From Flavobacterium yafengii (GTDB lineage: Bacteria > Bacteroidota > Bacteroidia > Flavobacteriales > Flavobacteriaceae): 64,000 nucleotides of DNA. Below, piece after piece: positions 8,640-18,659 of this stretch; position 1 is the first letter of the stretch; each line of letters begins with the position of its first letter. The position numbers and the translations under genes were made by a program. The notes under the pieces are model-generated. The model saw only the letters and a program-made list of their open reading frames with translations, had not been told where the DNA came from and searched no databases. The stretch covers positions 248,001 through 312,000 of the forward strand of contig NZ_JASCRY010000001.1 in assembly GCF_030010375.1 (NCBI RefSeq), given 5' to 3'.

Positions 8640-9314
8640 TTCTTTAATTTTAAATCGAATATACGTAATTGCTTTGTTAATTTCCAAATATTGTTTTTCA
8701 TAAAAAGTTTGAAATGCGGTCACTTCCTCCGGACTTCCCTCATTTACATATACATTATGATTGGCATATAAAACTTCGTGTCCTTCGCCGTGCAATAACC
8801 CAAGGGTGTATCCGTGCATGAACTCGCTGTCGGTTTTTAAGTTTACGACACCGTCTTTTTTAAGGATTTTTTTATACAATTGCAAAAACTCCGAATTCGT
8901 CATTCTGTGTTTTGTGCGTTTGTATTTAATTTGTGGATCTGGGAAAGTAATCCAGATTTCGTCCACTTCATTTTCAGCAAAAATGTGGTTGATTAATTCG
9001 ATTTGGGTTCTGATAAAAGCGACATTGTGCAACCCAGTATCAACAGCCGTTTTAGCTCCACGCCAGAAACGCGCTCCTTTGATATCGATTCCTACAAAGT
9101 TTTTATTTGGATATCTTTCGGCAAGACCTACTGAATATTCTCCTTTACCACAGCCTAATTCCAGCACTAATGGATTTTCGTTTTTGAAGAATTCCGAATT
9201 CCATTTGCCTTTAAGCGGAAACAAATCTCCTACTACTTCTTCTCTCGTTGGTTGAAAAACGTTATCGAATGTTTCGTTTTCCTTGAACCTTTTTAATTTA
9301 TTTTTACTTCCCAC
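8637..9314 (-). CDS. trmB: tRNA (guanine-N7-)-methyltransferase TrmB
   Basis: The enzyme makes m7G46 in tRNA. It has the SAM-binding motif LELGCGKGEY, then FVGIDIKG and the family signature ITFPDPQIKYKRTKHR. I chose the GTG at 9314, giving 225 residues starting (M)GSKNKLKRFKE. The in-frame TTG at 9335 lies inside a -7 promoter box (minus-strand TAATTTTG at 9340-9333), so it cannot be translated from that promoter. The C-terminal half carries LKTDSEFMHGYTL and the SPEEVTAFQTFYE block typical of TrmB. Confidence 0.93.
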   Translation of the reverse strand: MGSKNKLKRFKENETFDNVFQPTREEVVGDLFPLKGKWNSEFFKNENPLVLELGCGKGEYSVGLAERYPNKNFVGIDIKGARFWRGAKTAVDTGLHNVAFIRTQIELINHIFAENEVDEIWITFPDPQIKYKRTKHRMTNSEFLQLYKKILKKDGVVNLKTDSEFMHGYTLGLLHGEGHEVLYANHNVYVNEGSPEEVTAFQTFYEKQYLEINKAITYIRFKIKE

Positions 9315-9332
9315 TTTTTCAGAATATTTCGG

Positions 9333-9340
9333 CAAAATTA
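9333..9340 (-). promoter_or_regulatory. -7 box of trmB
   Basis: Minus-strand TAATTTTG matches TAnnTTTG and ends 19 bases before the GTG start. It overlaps the upstream in-frame TTG and so decides the start. Confidence 0.5.
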
Positions 9341-9493
9341 AGGAAATATATAAGACCGAACGACCAACAGACGAAAAAATGAAAAAACGTTTTGAAAATT
9401 AGTCCAATTACAACCCTTTCAACTCTTAACGGCACTGTTAATTCACTTTTAACCTATAAAATATTTCTTTACCTTTATACAAATAATCATGCC

Positions 9494-11098
9494 ATGAGAC
9501 ACTTTGTTTTATCCATTGCAATTATATTATTTGGTTTTTTACCCTCTTCAGCTTACCGTAATAAAAACAAAACGGCTAATGAAACCACTTTTGCTCTAAC
9601 ACTATCAAAGTATAAAATTGACAAATCCACAATTCCAATTGACAGCACTTTAGTTCCCGTATTTTTCAAGAAATATCCCAATTTAAAAAAATACCAATCC
9701 GATGTAAAAGCGCTGTACAGAAAACGAAATTACCACTCCATTTGGTTTGATAAAAAAGGACTCATTGAGTTTGCCAATTTATTATATTCCAAAGTAAATC
9801 AACTGGAAGAAGAAGGTTTAAAATCGCGAATAGCTTACAAAGAAAAAATTGACGGTGTTTTTAATGACACTAATTCGGATGATCTATATCAAACCGAAAC
9901 AGAACTGATGTTGTCATCCATGTATGTTTTTTATGCTAAAAAAGTATACAAAGGAATTGACACTGAAAAAATAGAAGAAATGGGATGGTTTTTACCTCGA
10001 AAAAATCTATCCTATGAAAATCTTTTAGACTCTTTATTAGTTGATCCTGGGCTATTAAGTAAAAACGAAAAACAACTGTTTGGGCAATATTACAAACTGC
10101 GAGATGTTTTAAAAAGATACCGCCAAATAGAGCAAAATGGTGAATGGAATACCATAACAATAGATTCTGTGGAAAAAATATTCAAACCAAAAGACAGTTC
10201 TAAAACCATTGGACAAATAAGACAGCGACTTGCCGTTACGGGAGATTTAAAACAAGACTCTAAAAGTAATGTGTACGATGCTGAATTAATGGAAGGCATA
10301 TTGAATTATAAAAAGAGAAATGGCTACAAAACAGATTATCTCATTGCAGCCAAGCACATTCAACGCATGAATATCCCGATAGAGAAATATATTAAAACCA
10401 TCATAGCAAATATGGAACGCTGCCGATGGATTGACCCAAAGCTCACAATAGCAGACGAACACATCATTATAAACATTCCTTCCTATAAACTCTTTTATAA
10501 AAAAGATGGTGTAAATATATTAGAGTCAAAAGTCCTTGTGGGGAAAAACATGACCGAAACAGTTGTTCTCAGTAGCAATATAACTAAAATAGTGTTTAGT
10601 CCTTATTGGAATATTCCCAAAAGCATCATTAAAAATGAATTAAACGATGCCATTGCACGGGACGAAAATTATCTGGAAAAACACAACATTGAATGGAACA
10701 ATGGCAATGCCAGACAAAAACCCGGTCCCAGAAACTCCTTGGGGCTCGTTAAGTTTGTCTTTCCAAACTCTGATGATATTTATTTACACGATACGCCGTC
10801 TAAAGATTTATTTCAATACGAATACCGGGCGTATAGCCATGGCTGCATTAATATTGAAAAAGCGAAAGATCTGGCGCTTTTGATTTTAAAAGACGATCCG
10901 GATTGGCCTATAACACGCATCAATGAGGCCATGAAAGGCGAAAAGGAAACGGCTTACATCCTGAAAAAGAAAATCCCAATTCACATTGGTTATTTTACCG
11001 CCTGGGTAAATGATTTAGGAGAAATTAATTTTTACAACGACATTTATATAAGGGACGAGCGTTTAGCCGAACTGCTTTTCTCCGATGATTCTAAATAA
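9494..11098 (+). CDS. L,D-transpeptidase, YcbB/LdtD-like (paralogue 1)
   Basis: From the ATG at 9494 the 534-residue product starts with a signal peptide (MRHFVLSIAIILFGFLPSSA); the longer frame begins at a TTG and adds no plausible signal. An N-terminal helical scaffold domain (about 60-230) resembles that of YcbB. A peptidoglycan-binding-like segment follows, then a C-terminal YkuD domain with His432 (YLHDTPSK) and SHGCIN with catalytic Cys451. The enzyme should form 3-3 cross-links or attach proteins to peptidoglycan in the periplasm. It is a full-length paralogue of the gene at 16989, but without the lipobox of that copy. Confidence 0.88.
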   Translation: MRHFVLSIAIILFGFLPSSAYRNKNKTANETTFALTLSKYKIDKSTIPIDSTLVPVFFKKYPNLKKYQSDVKALYRKRNYHSIWFDKKGLIEFANLLYSKVNQLEEEGLKSRIAYKEKIDGVFNDTNSDDLYQTETELMLSSMYVFYAKKVYKGIDTEKIEEMGWFLPRKNLSYENLLDSLLVDPGLLSKNEKQLFGQYYKLRDVLKRYRQIEQNGEWNTITIDSVEKIFKPKDSSKTIGQIRQRLAVTGDLKQDSKSNVYDAELMEGILNYKKRNGYKTDYLIAAKHIQRMNIPIEKYIKTIIANMERCRWIDPKLTIADEHIIINIPSYKLFYKKDGVNILESKVLVGKNMTETVVLSSNITKIVFSPYWNIPKSIIKNELNDAIARDENYLEKHNIEWNNGNARQKPGPRNSLGLVKFVFPNSDDIYLHDTPSKDLFQYEYRAYSHGCINIEKAKDLALLILKDDPDWPITRINEAMKGEKETAYILKKKIPIHIGYFTAWVNDLGEINFYNDIYIRDERLAELLFSDDSK

Positions 11099-11362
11099 AT
11101 TTATTGTTTGGACCGCATCGTTTTATCATTCTATTTTACTCCTATTCAAATGCATATCATAATTCACTTTTACTTTCTATAAAGTGCCAATGTTGTAGTG
11201 CTTTAACATTTATCTATTTCGTCTAAAAAACCATTCAAATGAGGAAAACCAATGGTTGAAGTCTCTTAGTTAAAAACTAATTTTGTTTTAAGTATTTAAT
11301 AATCAATTTATTATAAAAATGTGGCTTTTTTTTAATTACATTTATATTCTAAAATCCAACTT
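11099..11362. other. Intergenic region upstream of M13 peptidase
   Basis: No gene is visible. A small hairpin (AACCATT 11229-11235 with AATGGTT 11251-11257) has no T run. TACATTTA at 11338 is one base off the -7 consensus and may serve the peptidase gene. Confidence 0.4.
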
Positions 11363-13408
11363 ATGAAACCAAAACCATACCCAATTAAAACACAGCTCGT
11401 GTTGGTATCTTCCATTTTGTTGTTAGGTGCTTTTAACACTTCTGAAAAATCAGACCTGCTCCTTTCCGGGATTAACAAGGAAAACATGGACACATCTGCT
11501 AAACCAGGTGATAATTTTGATACCTATGTCAACGGAACCTGGAAAAAAAACACTAAAATACCAGATGACAAAGCCTCTTACGGTGCTGGCTATATGGTTT
11601 ATGAAAAATCACAAGAAGACGTAAAAGCCATTATCGAAGCTTCTTCCAAAGGTGATTTTGCAGCCGGTTCTGATGAACAAAAAATTGGGGACTTTTATGA
11701 AGCCTACATGGACACTAAAACAAGGGATCAAAAAGGAATTGCGCCCTTACTTCCGGAATACAAAAAAATTGATGCAATAAACAACTACACTGATCTGTCT
11801 GCTTATTTTGGATACGCCAATAAATCCGGAAGCAACATTCCTTTTTCCGTTTCGGTAATGGAAGATTTAAAAGATCCAACCCAATACATGCTTATTTCTT
11901 GGCAAGGTGGTTTAGGATTGCCGGATAGAGAATATTACTCCCTTGAAGATGCCAAATCTAAAGAAATTCAAAAAAAATATGTAACCCATATCGAGAAGAT
12001 GCTGCAACTAGGCGGAATAGCCAATGCACCTGATTTATCTAAAAAAATCATGGCATTAGAAACTGTTTTGGCTGCCCAACACATGAAAAAAGAACAAACC
12101 CGTGACATTGTAAAACTGTACAACAAATATGCTATTAAAGATTTGAACCAACTCATGCCTGATTTTAATTGGGCCAGCATGTTACAGAACGCAGGAATCC
12201 TGAACCAACAAAACATCGTCGTTGCACAAGTTGATTACATCAAATCACTCAATACAATCATAAAAACAACACCTTTAACCACTTGGAAAGCCTACCTGAA
12301 ATGGAATACCATTCATGGATCGGCAACATCATTGAACACCGCTTTAGACAATGAAAATTTTGACTTCTATGGCAAAACCCTTAACGGAATACAAGTACAA
12401 CAACCGTTATGGAGAAGAGGTGTTGATAGAGTAAACAATAGTCTTGGTGAAATCGTTGGAAAGGTTTATGTAAAAAAACACTTCTCTCCTGAAGCCAAAG
12501 AACAAGTAACACTTTTAGTTAAAAACCTTCTTAAAGCTTACGGGGAAAGCATAAAAAATCTGGATTGGATGAGTCCGGAAACCAAAAAACAAGCCTTGGA
12601 CAAACTCTCAAAATTCACTCCAAAAATTGGTTATCCTGACAAATGGAGAGATTATTCTACCTTGAAAGTCGTAAAAGGTGACTTGTATGGAAACCAACAA
12701 AAAGCCACCACTTTTGAATACAACAGACAAATTAACAAATTAGGAAAACCTGTTGACAGAACCGAATGGGGAATGACTCCACAAACCGTAAACGCATATT
12801 ACAATCCGCCACTTAATGAAATCGTATTTCCTGCAGCCATATTACAACCCCCTTTCTTTGATGTAAAAGTAGAAGACGCGGCAAACTATGGCGGAATTGG
12901 AGCTGTAATTGGTCATGAAATAGGTCATGGTTTTGATGATCAAGGAAGCACCTTTGATGGTGACGGAGTATTGCGCAATTGGTGGACAGCTGAAGATTTA
13001 ACCGCTTTTAAACAAAAAACAGGCGCATTAGTTGCGCAGTACAACACATTCAAAGTATTTCCTGACCTCAATGTGAATGGGGAATTTACCCAAGGGGAAA
13101 ACATAGGGGATTTAGGCGGATTATCCATTGCCCTAAAAGCTTACAAAATGAGTCTGGAAGGAAAAGAATCGCCCGTTTTAGAAGGTTTCACCGGTGAACA
13201 ACGCGTGTTATTAAGCTGGGGACAATGTTGGTTAAATAAAACTCGTGACGAAGCTTTGCGAAATCAAATCGCTACTGATCCACATTCGCCGGCAAAATTC
13301 AGAGTTAATGGTGTAGTGCGCAATATTCCTGAGTTTTATACCGCTTTCAACATACAACCTACCGATTCCTTGTATCTGGCTCCAGAGAAAAGAGTCAAAA
13401 TCTGGTAA
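11363..13408 (+). CDS. M13 family metallopeptidase (neprilysin/PepO-like)
   Basis: The 681-residue protein begins with a hydrophobic export signal (about 10-25). Zinc ligands are in place: HEIGH at 518-522 (His518, His522, with Glu519 as base) and ENIGD at 579-583 supplying Glu579. The M13 substrate-pocket block NAYYNPPLNEIVFPAAILQ precedes them. M13 enzymes cleave small peptides outside the cytoplasm. Length is usual for the family. It sits between two L,D-transpeptidase genes, but nothing links it to peptidoglycan directly. A terminator follows. Confidence 0.93.
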   Translation: MKPKPYPIKTQLVLVSSILLLGAFNTSEKSDLLLSGINKENMDTSAKPGDNFDTYVNGTWKKNTKIPDDKASYGAGYMVYEKSQEDVKAIIEASSKGDFAAGSDEQKIGDFYEAYMDTKTRDQKGIAPLLPEYKKIDAINNYTDLSAYFGYANKSGSNIPFSVSVMEDLKDPTQYMLISWQGGLGLPDREYYSLEDAKSKEIQKKYVTHIEKMLQLGGIANAPDLSKKIMALETVLAAQHMKKEQTRDIVKLYNKYAIKDLNQLMPDFNWASMLQNAGILNQQNIVVAQVDYIKSLNTIIKTTPLTTWKAYLKWNTIHGSATSLNTALDNENFDFYGKTLNGIQVQQPLWRRGVDRVNNSLGEIVGKVYVKKHFSPEAKEQVTLLVKNLLKAYGESIKNLDWMSPETKKQALDKLSKFTPKIGYPDKWRDYSTLKVVKGDLYGNQQKATTFEYNRQINKLGKPVDRTEWGMTPQTVNAYYNPPLNEIVFPAAILQPPFFDVKVEDAANYGGIGAVIGHEIGHGFDDQGSTFDGDGVLRNWWTAEDLTAFKQKTGALVAQYNTFKVFPDLNVNGEFTQGENIGDLGGLSIALKAYKMSLEGKESPVLEGFTGEQRVLLSWGQCWLNKTRDEALRNQIATDPHSPAKFRVNGVVRNIPEFYTAFNIQPTDSLYLAPEKRVKIW

Positions 13409-13429
13409 GTATTAGGATTTATATCTAAT

Positions 13430-13462
13430 AAAAAACCTCTGCTAAAAAACAGAGGTTTTTTT
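13430..13462. terminator. Terminator between convergent genes
   Basis: The 11-bp stem AAAAACCTCTG / CAGAGGTTTTT follows the M13 peptidase and ends in a T run. The A run on the left lets it work for the minus-strand gene too. Confidence 0.85.
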
Positions 13463-13501
13463 ATGTAAAAAAAGTAATCCTACCAAAAATGCTAAACGGA
13501 T

Positions 13502-14011
13502 TTATTGTTTCGATTTCAATGTTTTTATCATTGCATCTTCAAGAGAAGCCTTAACTTTTATAACTTCATCCGAATTTTCATTTGGAATCGTCATTGACAA
13601 AACGTAGTGTTTTATTTTCCACCCCTTACCTATTTTTATCAAAACACCTGAACCACGACAAATCTTCATTTGGGTATTCAACAATTCATCAAACCAAGCA
13701 GTTTTACCCGTTTCATCAAAATAAATATGACGTTCCAAAGCAGTAAAACTCCAAGCTTTCCCTTTATCGAAATGCGGTTTTGCATAGGCTTGAAAAGCAG
13801 TTTTATTCCAATTCTCGGTTGCATCGGTACCAATGAAAATAGCATCATCAGCCATCAAACTGAAATAGGCATCATAATTAGCTTCTGCGGCGGCTTTATG
13901 CCAGGCATCAAGTACGGAATTGATGTTTGCTTTTGAAACTGTTTGATTCTCCATCATGGTTTTGCATCCGGATAAAGTAATAACGATAAGAACAGCCAGT
14001 ATTTTTTTCAT
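13502..14011 (-). CDS. SnoaL-like (NTF2-fold) lipoprotein
   Basis: The 169-residue product has a lipobox LSGC with Cys16, so it should be a lipoprotein. The rest (about 30-150) looks like a SnoaL/DUF4440 cone-shaped domain: VLDAWHKAAAEANYDAYFSLMADDAIFIGTD is its typical start, and the conserved tryptophans and the WKIKHYVLS strand follow. Such domains often lack a known activity when free-standing. The gene begins 13 bases after the AsmA gene on the same strand, so the two are probably cotranscribed. Confidence 0.8.
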   Translation of the reverse strand: MKKILAVLIVITLSGCKTMMENQTVSKANINSVLDAWHKAAAEANYDAYFSLMADDAIFIGTDATENWNKTAFQAYAKPHFDKGKAWSFTALERHIYFDETGKTAWFDELLNTQMKICRGSGVLIKIGKGWKIKHYVLSMTIPNENSDEVIKVKASLEDAMIKTLKSKQ

Positions 14012-14024
14012 GTGATATAGGTAT

Positions 14025-16481
14025 TTATTCGTGGTTTTTATTCCATCTGATTTTTATTTTCCCATCTACGTCAACAGCCAGTAAATGCAATACAATTCCT
14101 TTATTGCGCTTTTCAGCTCTTTCTATTTTATCGGTGATGAACTCATCCTTTTTTGGATTTCTCAGCGGAATTGTCATAGCCAAATTTGTTCCTCTGTTAA
14201 ACGAATATATGCCATTTACATCTAAATTTAAAACGTTAGAACTCACTTTCAAATCATTCACATACACTAAATCGCCATTTATTTTAAAGTTTCCGGACAA
14301 ATCCCTGAACACGATATTGTCGACATCTCTAAAAGGAAAAGCGAACTTACCAATATTTTTAATAGGTTCAAAATCGACCAACGCCCCTTGATTCACATCA
14401 AATTTAGCAGCCCCGGAAAGTGAATTTGTTTTTAATTGTCCTCCGGAAAGCAGTGTTCCATTAACCGATGCCGAAGCGGTCAGAAACCCTTTTATATTTT
14501 TAGGTTTAAAAGACTGAATCCCAAAATTGTTCAACGAAGTTAGAAAACGGGCAATATCCACCCGATTGATTTTTGCATTGGATTCCAATAAGAAAAAATC
14601 TCCTCTTGGAGCTAATTTCCCGTCAAAAGAAATCGTTCCGCCAGAACTCTGTACCCAACCATTTTTTACGATTAACTGGTTATTGACCAATAAAACCGTG
14701 GCTTTAGCATTAGTCGCCTCTAATTTACTATACACCATTTTATCTGCTTTTAAATGCAAAACCACTTGGCATTTATCAATTACGGAATACAGTTCCTCTG
14801 AAAAATCATCTTTTTTATACTGCTTTTTTGGGGATTTCTGCCCTGAACGAGTAATGACACCCACAAACTGTTTGACATCCAGAAAAGGAGCGTAAATATC
14901 CCAATTCACAATCATTTTTTCTGGGTTTTCGTAATACAAAGTCAGGAAATTATCAATTTTTCCCTCCATAAAAACCGCGTTGCGACGGTCTTTAAAATTA
15001 ATTTTTTTTATCAAAAGCGCTTCTTCCGTAAAGTCAAGCTGAATGTCTGTTTTTACGAAAGTCAAATTCCGCGGACCATAATTTACCGTTGCATTTTTAA
15101 CGGCTACATTTCCCGTGAACAACGGTTTTTGTATTTTTAAATCCAAAATATCAAATTTAAATTCCAGATTCACTTTGGCTTGACCATCAGAAAAATGGAT
15201 AAAATCCTTAGTAACTATCTCGTTCAATCGGGACACATTAAAATCTGATTTAAAACTTCCTGCCGCCGTTGTTTTTTCAAAATTGGAAATAATTCCGATT
15301 GGAATTGTAAAAGGAATCGTTTTATATTTCCCCGAAAGATTCGTTAAAGTAATGGTAGAATTAACATCATTACAGCCAGCGCCTTTTTCATATTGATTGG
15401 TAAAACTGGCTTCAAAACTACAGTCGGAAATAATTCCGTCCGGTATCTTCAGTTCATTATTTTTTATTTTTGTAGTCACCACAATTTCCGGATCGCCCGT
15501 GGCATTCATATCGCCAATAATCGTACAACCCACACGTATTGGCTTTTTCAAGTCAAATTGATTGATTCGGTTGCTGATATTAGCACTCAATAATGCCGAA
15601 GCATCCTTCCATAAAATAGTTGTGGCAATGGCAATATCAAAAGGCGACTTGTTTTTGTCCAAACTAAAATGCGCGTTAATGTCAAACCGTTCTTTTCCTA
15701 TTTCGAGATTCTCGGTTGCCACACTAATCTGGTTTTTCTGGTTCGAAAAGTCAACTATCAAAACGCCTTCCACGATTTTATCCTTAATAAAACTCCCTCT
15801 TTGGGTATTGAAAGCCATGTTTTTGGCAAGCGTTTTCAGATACAGTTTCGTATGCCAATTGTCATCATTGAAATCTATTTTACTTCGTAAAGCAAGAACA
15901 TCAAAATCAAATAACTTATTTCCCAGTTGATTCTCGGAGATGAAATGCACTTGGTCTAAAACAATTTCATTGATGGAGGAAGTGGTCGAGCTTTTTGGTT
16001 TCGCACCTTTTGGCTGAGGCCTAAAAATAGCGGTATTTACGATTCCGTTCTTTCCTTTAAACAAATACAAAGTAGCTTGCTGAATTTCGATTTTGTCGAT
16101 GTTAATCTCATTTGAAAGCAAGTCCAAAAGATCGATGCGAATCTCAATTTGTTCCGCTTTGAGTAACGTACGCTTGTGAACGGCCCACAAACTGTCTTTC
16201 AATTCTACTTGGCTTAACACCAAAGTCATATTGGGAAAACCCTTTAAAAACTTATATCTGATATCGCCAATATCGATTGTACCCGTAATATTTTCGTTGA
16301 TTTTAGCATTAATCTGGGTTATAATTTCCGCTTTATTATTGTTAAAATAAAGCGCTAAAACCGCTGAAGATATTAGAAAAAGCGCAACTACTCCCAGAAA
16401 GAAAAAACCAACTCTTTTGATTATTTTCCTGAAACCCGCTGTTTTAAAATATGTTTTTGCGCCCTGCCAAAATTGATTCAT
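14025..16481 (-). CDS. AsmA family protein
   Basis: Using the ATG at 16481 the protein has 818 residues (MNQFWQGAKTYFK); an ATG at 16517 is also possible. One membrane segment (about 22-45) anchors a large periplasmic domain that starts with the AsmA-type GTIDIGDIRYKFLKGFPNMTL repeat block. The C-terminal 200 residues resemble the AsmA C-terminal domain, with ASASVNGTLLSGG and VNGIYSFNRGTNLAMTIPL. AsmA-like proteins form bridge-like grooves that move phospholipids to the outer membrane. It is first in a likely two-gene unit with the SnoaL-like lipoprotein. Confidence 0.85.
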   Translation of the reverse strand: MNQFWQGAKTYFKTAGFRKIIKRVGFFFLGVVALFLISSAVLALYFNNNKAEIITQINAKINENITGTIDIGDIRYKFLKGFPNMTLVLSQVELKDSLWAVHKRTLLKAEQIEIRIDLLDLLSNEINIDKIEIQQATLYLFKGKNGIVNTAIFRPQPKGAKPKSSTTSSINEIVLDQVHFISENQLGNKLFDFDVLALRSKIDFNDDNWHTKLYLKTLAKNMAFNTQRGSFIKDKIVEGVLIVDFSNQKNQISVATENLEIGKERFDINAHFSLDKNKSPFDIAIATTILWKDASALLSANISNRINQFDLKKPIRVGCTIIGDMNATGDPEIVVTTKIKNNELKIPDGIISDCSFEASFTNQYEKGAGCNDVNSTITLTNLSGKYKTIPFTIPIGIISNFEKTTAAGSFKSDFNVSRLNEIVTKDFIHFSDGQAKVNLEFKFDILDLKIQKPLFTGNVAVKNATVNYGPRNLTFVKTDIQLDFTEEALLIKKINFKDRRNAVFMEGKIDNFLTLYYENPEKMIVNWDIYAPFLDVKQFVGVITRSGQKSPKKQYKKDDFSEELYSVIDKCQVVLHLKADKMVYSKLEATNAKATVLLVNNQLIVKNGWVQSSGGTISFDGKLAPRGDFFLLESNAKINRVDIARFLTSLNNFGIQSFKPKNIKGFLTASASVNGTLLSGGQLKTNSLSGAAKFDVNQGALVDFEPIKNIGKFAFPFRDVDNIVFRDLSGNFKINGDLVYVNDLKVSSNVLNLDVNGIYSFNRGTNLAMTIPLRNPKKDEFITDKIERAEKRNKGIVLHLLAVDVDGKIKIRWNKNHE

Positions 16482-16988
16482 GCGTATTCCTTTACTGTTT
16501 AAGATACAAGGTAGCATAAAAACTGGTTCTCCTGCTGATTTGAAACTACAAATTACAATTCTAGTTCTCGTGTGTCAGTTCGAGCGGAGCACCATTTATA
16601 ATGAAAAATCTGGAAATCATCTGGAATACTTGCGAGCTACAACACGCTCAAAAAACAGTTACTTTACTCTAAATTAATACCTTACTCTACTGAAATAAAG
16701 GATAAAAACAGCAAAATAGTTACATCAAGTAGTACTATTTTTTTCATAATTTTTGGATTTTTAAAAGTTTATTGGACAAAAATATTTTATTTAGAAAACA
16801 AAAATAAAATCATAACTAATTTATTTATAGATACTTATAAAATATTTTACCTTCACTTATGCCGTTAAATTAAGGATGCGATTTCAACCTTGAAAAACAC
16901 AGCCCGTTCAGCACTGGTAGTAGCATACGTGATTTGACGTATTTTTGTAATGCCCTAAATGAATTCTTTACGAATTAAAAGTTACCCT
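16482..16988. other. Intergenic region between AsmA and L,D-transpeptidase genes
   Basis: No coding region is convincing here. A segment around 16571-16600 (GTGTCAGTTCGAGCGGAG) looks like part of an interspersed bacterial repeat I recall from flavobacteria. The rest is AT-rich with a -7 box at 16940. Confidence 0.4.
16940..16947 (+). promoter_or_regulatory. -7 box of L,D-transpeptidase paralogue 2
   Basis: TATTTTTG matches TAnnTTTG. It leaves about 35 bases of leader before the ATG at 16989, but almost none before the in-frame ATG at 16959, which favours the inner start. Confidence 0.45.
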
Positions 16989-18566
16989 ATGAAAAAGTTA
17001 TTTTCCCCCATACTAATTGTTGTTTTTACACTATTACTCACCATCGTTTCCTGTAAAAAGAAAGAAGGAAAGGAAGCTAAAAAGGAAACAAGTTTAAATA
17101 CCGTTGAAATTGCTTTTGACAGCACACAAATCAAAACCTTCTTTGGAAAATATCCAAAACTGAAAAGCTACCAAGGCGACGTAGAGCAATTATACCGCAA
17201 GCATCAATTTCATTACATCTGGTTTGACAAGGATGGCCTCAATGAATTTGCAGGTTTGCTATACAATAAAGTGAATAATTTGACTCAAGAAGGAGTTGAA
17301 ACCGTGATTCCGTACAAGGAAAAATTAGATGATGTCTATGATAATCCAGAGGACAATCAAAAAGCAAGTATTGACACCGAGTTATTGAGTTCTGCGTTAT
17401 ACTTTTTTTATGCAGATAAAGTATACGATGGTATCAGCACTCAAAAATCGAAAGATTTAGGATGGTTTTTGCCTCGAAAAAGACAATCGTATGTCAATTA
17501 TTTAGATTCGTTGTTAATCAATCCTTCGTTAATCAACAAAGAAGAAAAAGGAGTATTGAAACAGTATTACCTGCTTAAAGATGTCTTGCAGGAATACCGT
17601 AAAATAGAAAAAAAAGGCGGTTGGAAAACCATTGCACTGGATCCAAATATCAAATCGTATAAACCTGGCGATAGCGCCACAGCCATTGCGCAAATCAGAA
17701 CCCGTCTATTTATAACAGATGATCTTTCCCGAGATTCTAAAAGCGCCGTGTATGATGACGAATTAGCAACCGGAATTTTGAAATTTAAAAAGAGAAGTGG
17801 TAATCTCTTGAACAAAACGATTCTTCCGGAACATATCAACTACATGAATGTTTCTGTTGCGGATCGTATCAAAACTGTTATGGTCAATATGGAACGTTGC
17901 AGATGGATTTCGAATGACATCACCAAATCCAAGGAATTAATTGTAGTGAATATTCCAGCCTATGAACTTACTTTTTTCAGAGACGGAAAACCGGAATTAC
18001 GCTCTAAAGTTGTGGTGGGAAAAGCCATGCATAAAACGGTAATTTTTAGTGCCCCAATGAAGTTTATTGTTTTTAGACCGTATTGGAATGTGCCCACCAG
18101 TATCCTTAAGAAAGAAATTCTTCCTGCCATTGAGAAGAATCCAAACTACTTGGCAGAACACGACATGGAATGGAAAGACAGCAACGTAAGACAAAGACCC
18201 GGACCTGAAAATTCATTGGGATTAGTGAAGTTTTTATTCCCCAATTCGAATGCGATTTATTTGCACGATACGCCATCCAAAAGTTTATTTGGTAAAGAAG
18301 ATCGAGCTTTTAGCCACGGTTGTATTCGTGTAGCCAAGCCAAAAGAACTTGCTGCCATGATTATGAAGAACGATAAAAAATGGAATCCTGAAAAAATAGA
18401 AACTGCCATGAACAGCGGAGAAGAATATTGGTATACGCTTAAAAACAAAATTCCGGTGTACATCGGTTATTTTACCGCGTGGGTAGATGCGGACGGCGTG
18501 GTTCATTTCTATGAAGATGTCTATAAAAGAGATGAGGCATTAGCAACCTTACTGTTTGACAAATAA
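16989..18566 (+). CDS. L,D-transpeptidase lipoprotein, YcbB/LdtD-like (paralogue 2)
   Basis: The 525-residue product starts with a lipoprotein signal ending in TIVSC (Cys22). The layout copies paralogue 1: a helical scaffold domain, then a YkuD catalytic domain with His426 (YLHDTPSK) and SHGCIR with Cys445. Many blocks are shared with paralogue 1, for example DLGWFLPRK versus EMGWFLPRK and the NPNYLAEHDMEWK segment. It should act on peptidoglycan from the membrane, where the lipid anchor may place it differently from paralogue 1. A terminator follows. Confidence 0.9.
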   Translation: MKKLFSPILIVVFTLLLTIVSCKKKEGKEAKKETSLNTVEIAFDSTQIKTFFGKYPKLKSYQGDVEQLYRKHQFHYIWFDKDGLNEFAGLLYNKVNNLTQEGVETVIPYKEKLDDVYDNPEDNQKASIDTELLSSALYFFYADKVYDGISTQKSKDLGWFLPRKRQSYVNYLDSLLINPSLINKEEKGVLKQYYLLKDVLQEYRKIEKKGGWKTIALDPNIKSYKPGDSATAIAQIRTRLFITDDLSRDSKSAVYDDELATGILKFKKRSGNLLNKTILPEHINYMNVSVADRIKTVMVNMERCRWISNDITKSKELIVVNIPAYELTFFRDGKPELRSKVVVGKAMHKTVIFSAPMKFIVFRPYWNVPTSILKKEILPAIEKNPNYLAEHDMEWKDSNVRQRPGPENSLGLVKFLFPNSNAIYLHDTPSKSLFGKEDRAFSHGCIRVAKPKELAAMIMKNDKKWNPEKIETAMNSGEEYWYTLKNKIPVYIGYFTAWVDADGVVHFYEDVYKRDEALATLLFDK

Positions 18567-18600
18567 AAGACAATCTCTTTCTCCAGAGAATAACTAACAA

Positions 18601-18638
18601 AAAAATGACACTATCTTATTTAGACAGTGTCATTTTTT
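18601..18638. terminator. Terminator between convergent genes
   Basis: The 12-bp stem AAAAATGACACT / AGTGTCATTTTT lies between the transpeptidase and hibernation-factor stop codons and has T runs both ways. Confidence 0.85.
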
Positions 18639-18659
18639 TGTTTGCCAAAAGGCAACTAT

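Noticed and set aside
9392..9493. N-terminal extension of the first L,D-transpeptidase from a TTG codon
   Set aside because: It would bury the signal peptide, and the inner ATG at 9494 gives a normal export signal.
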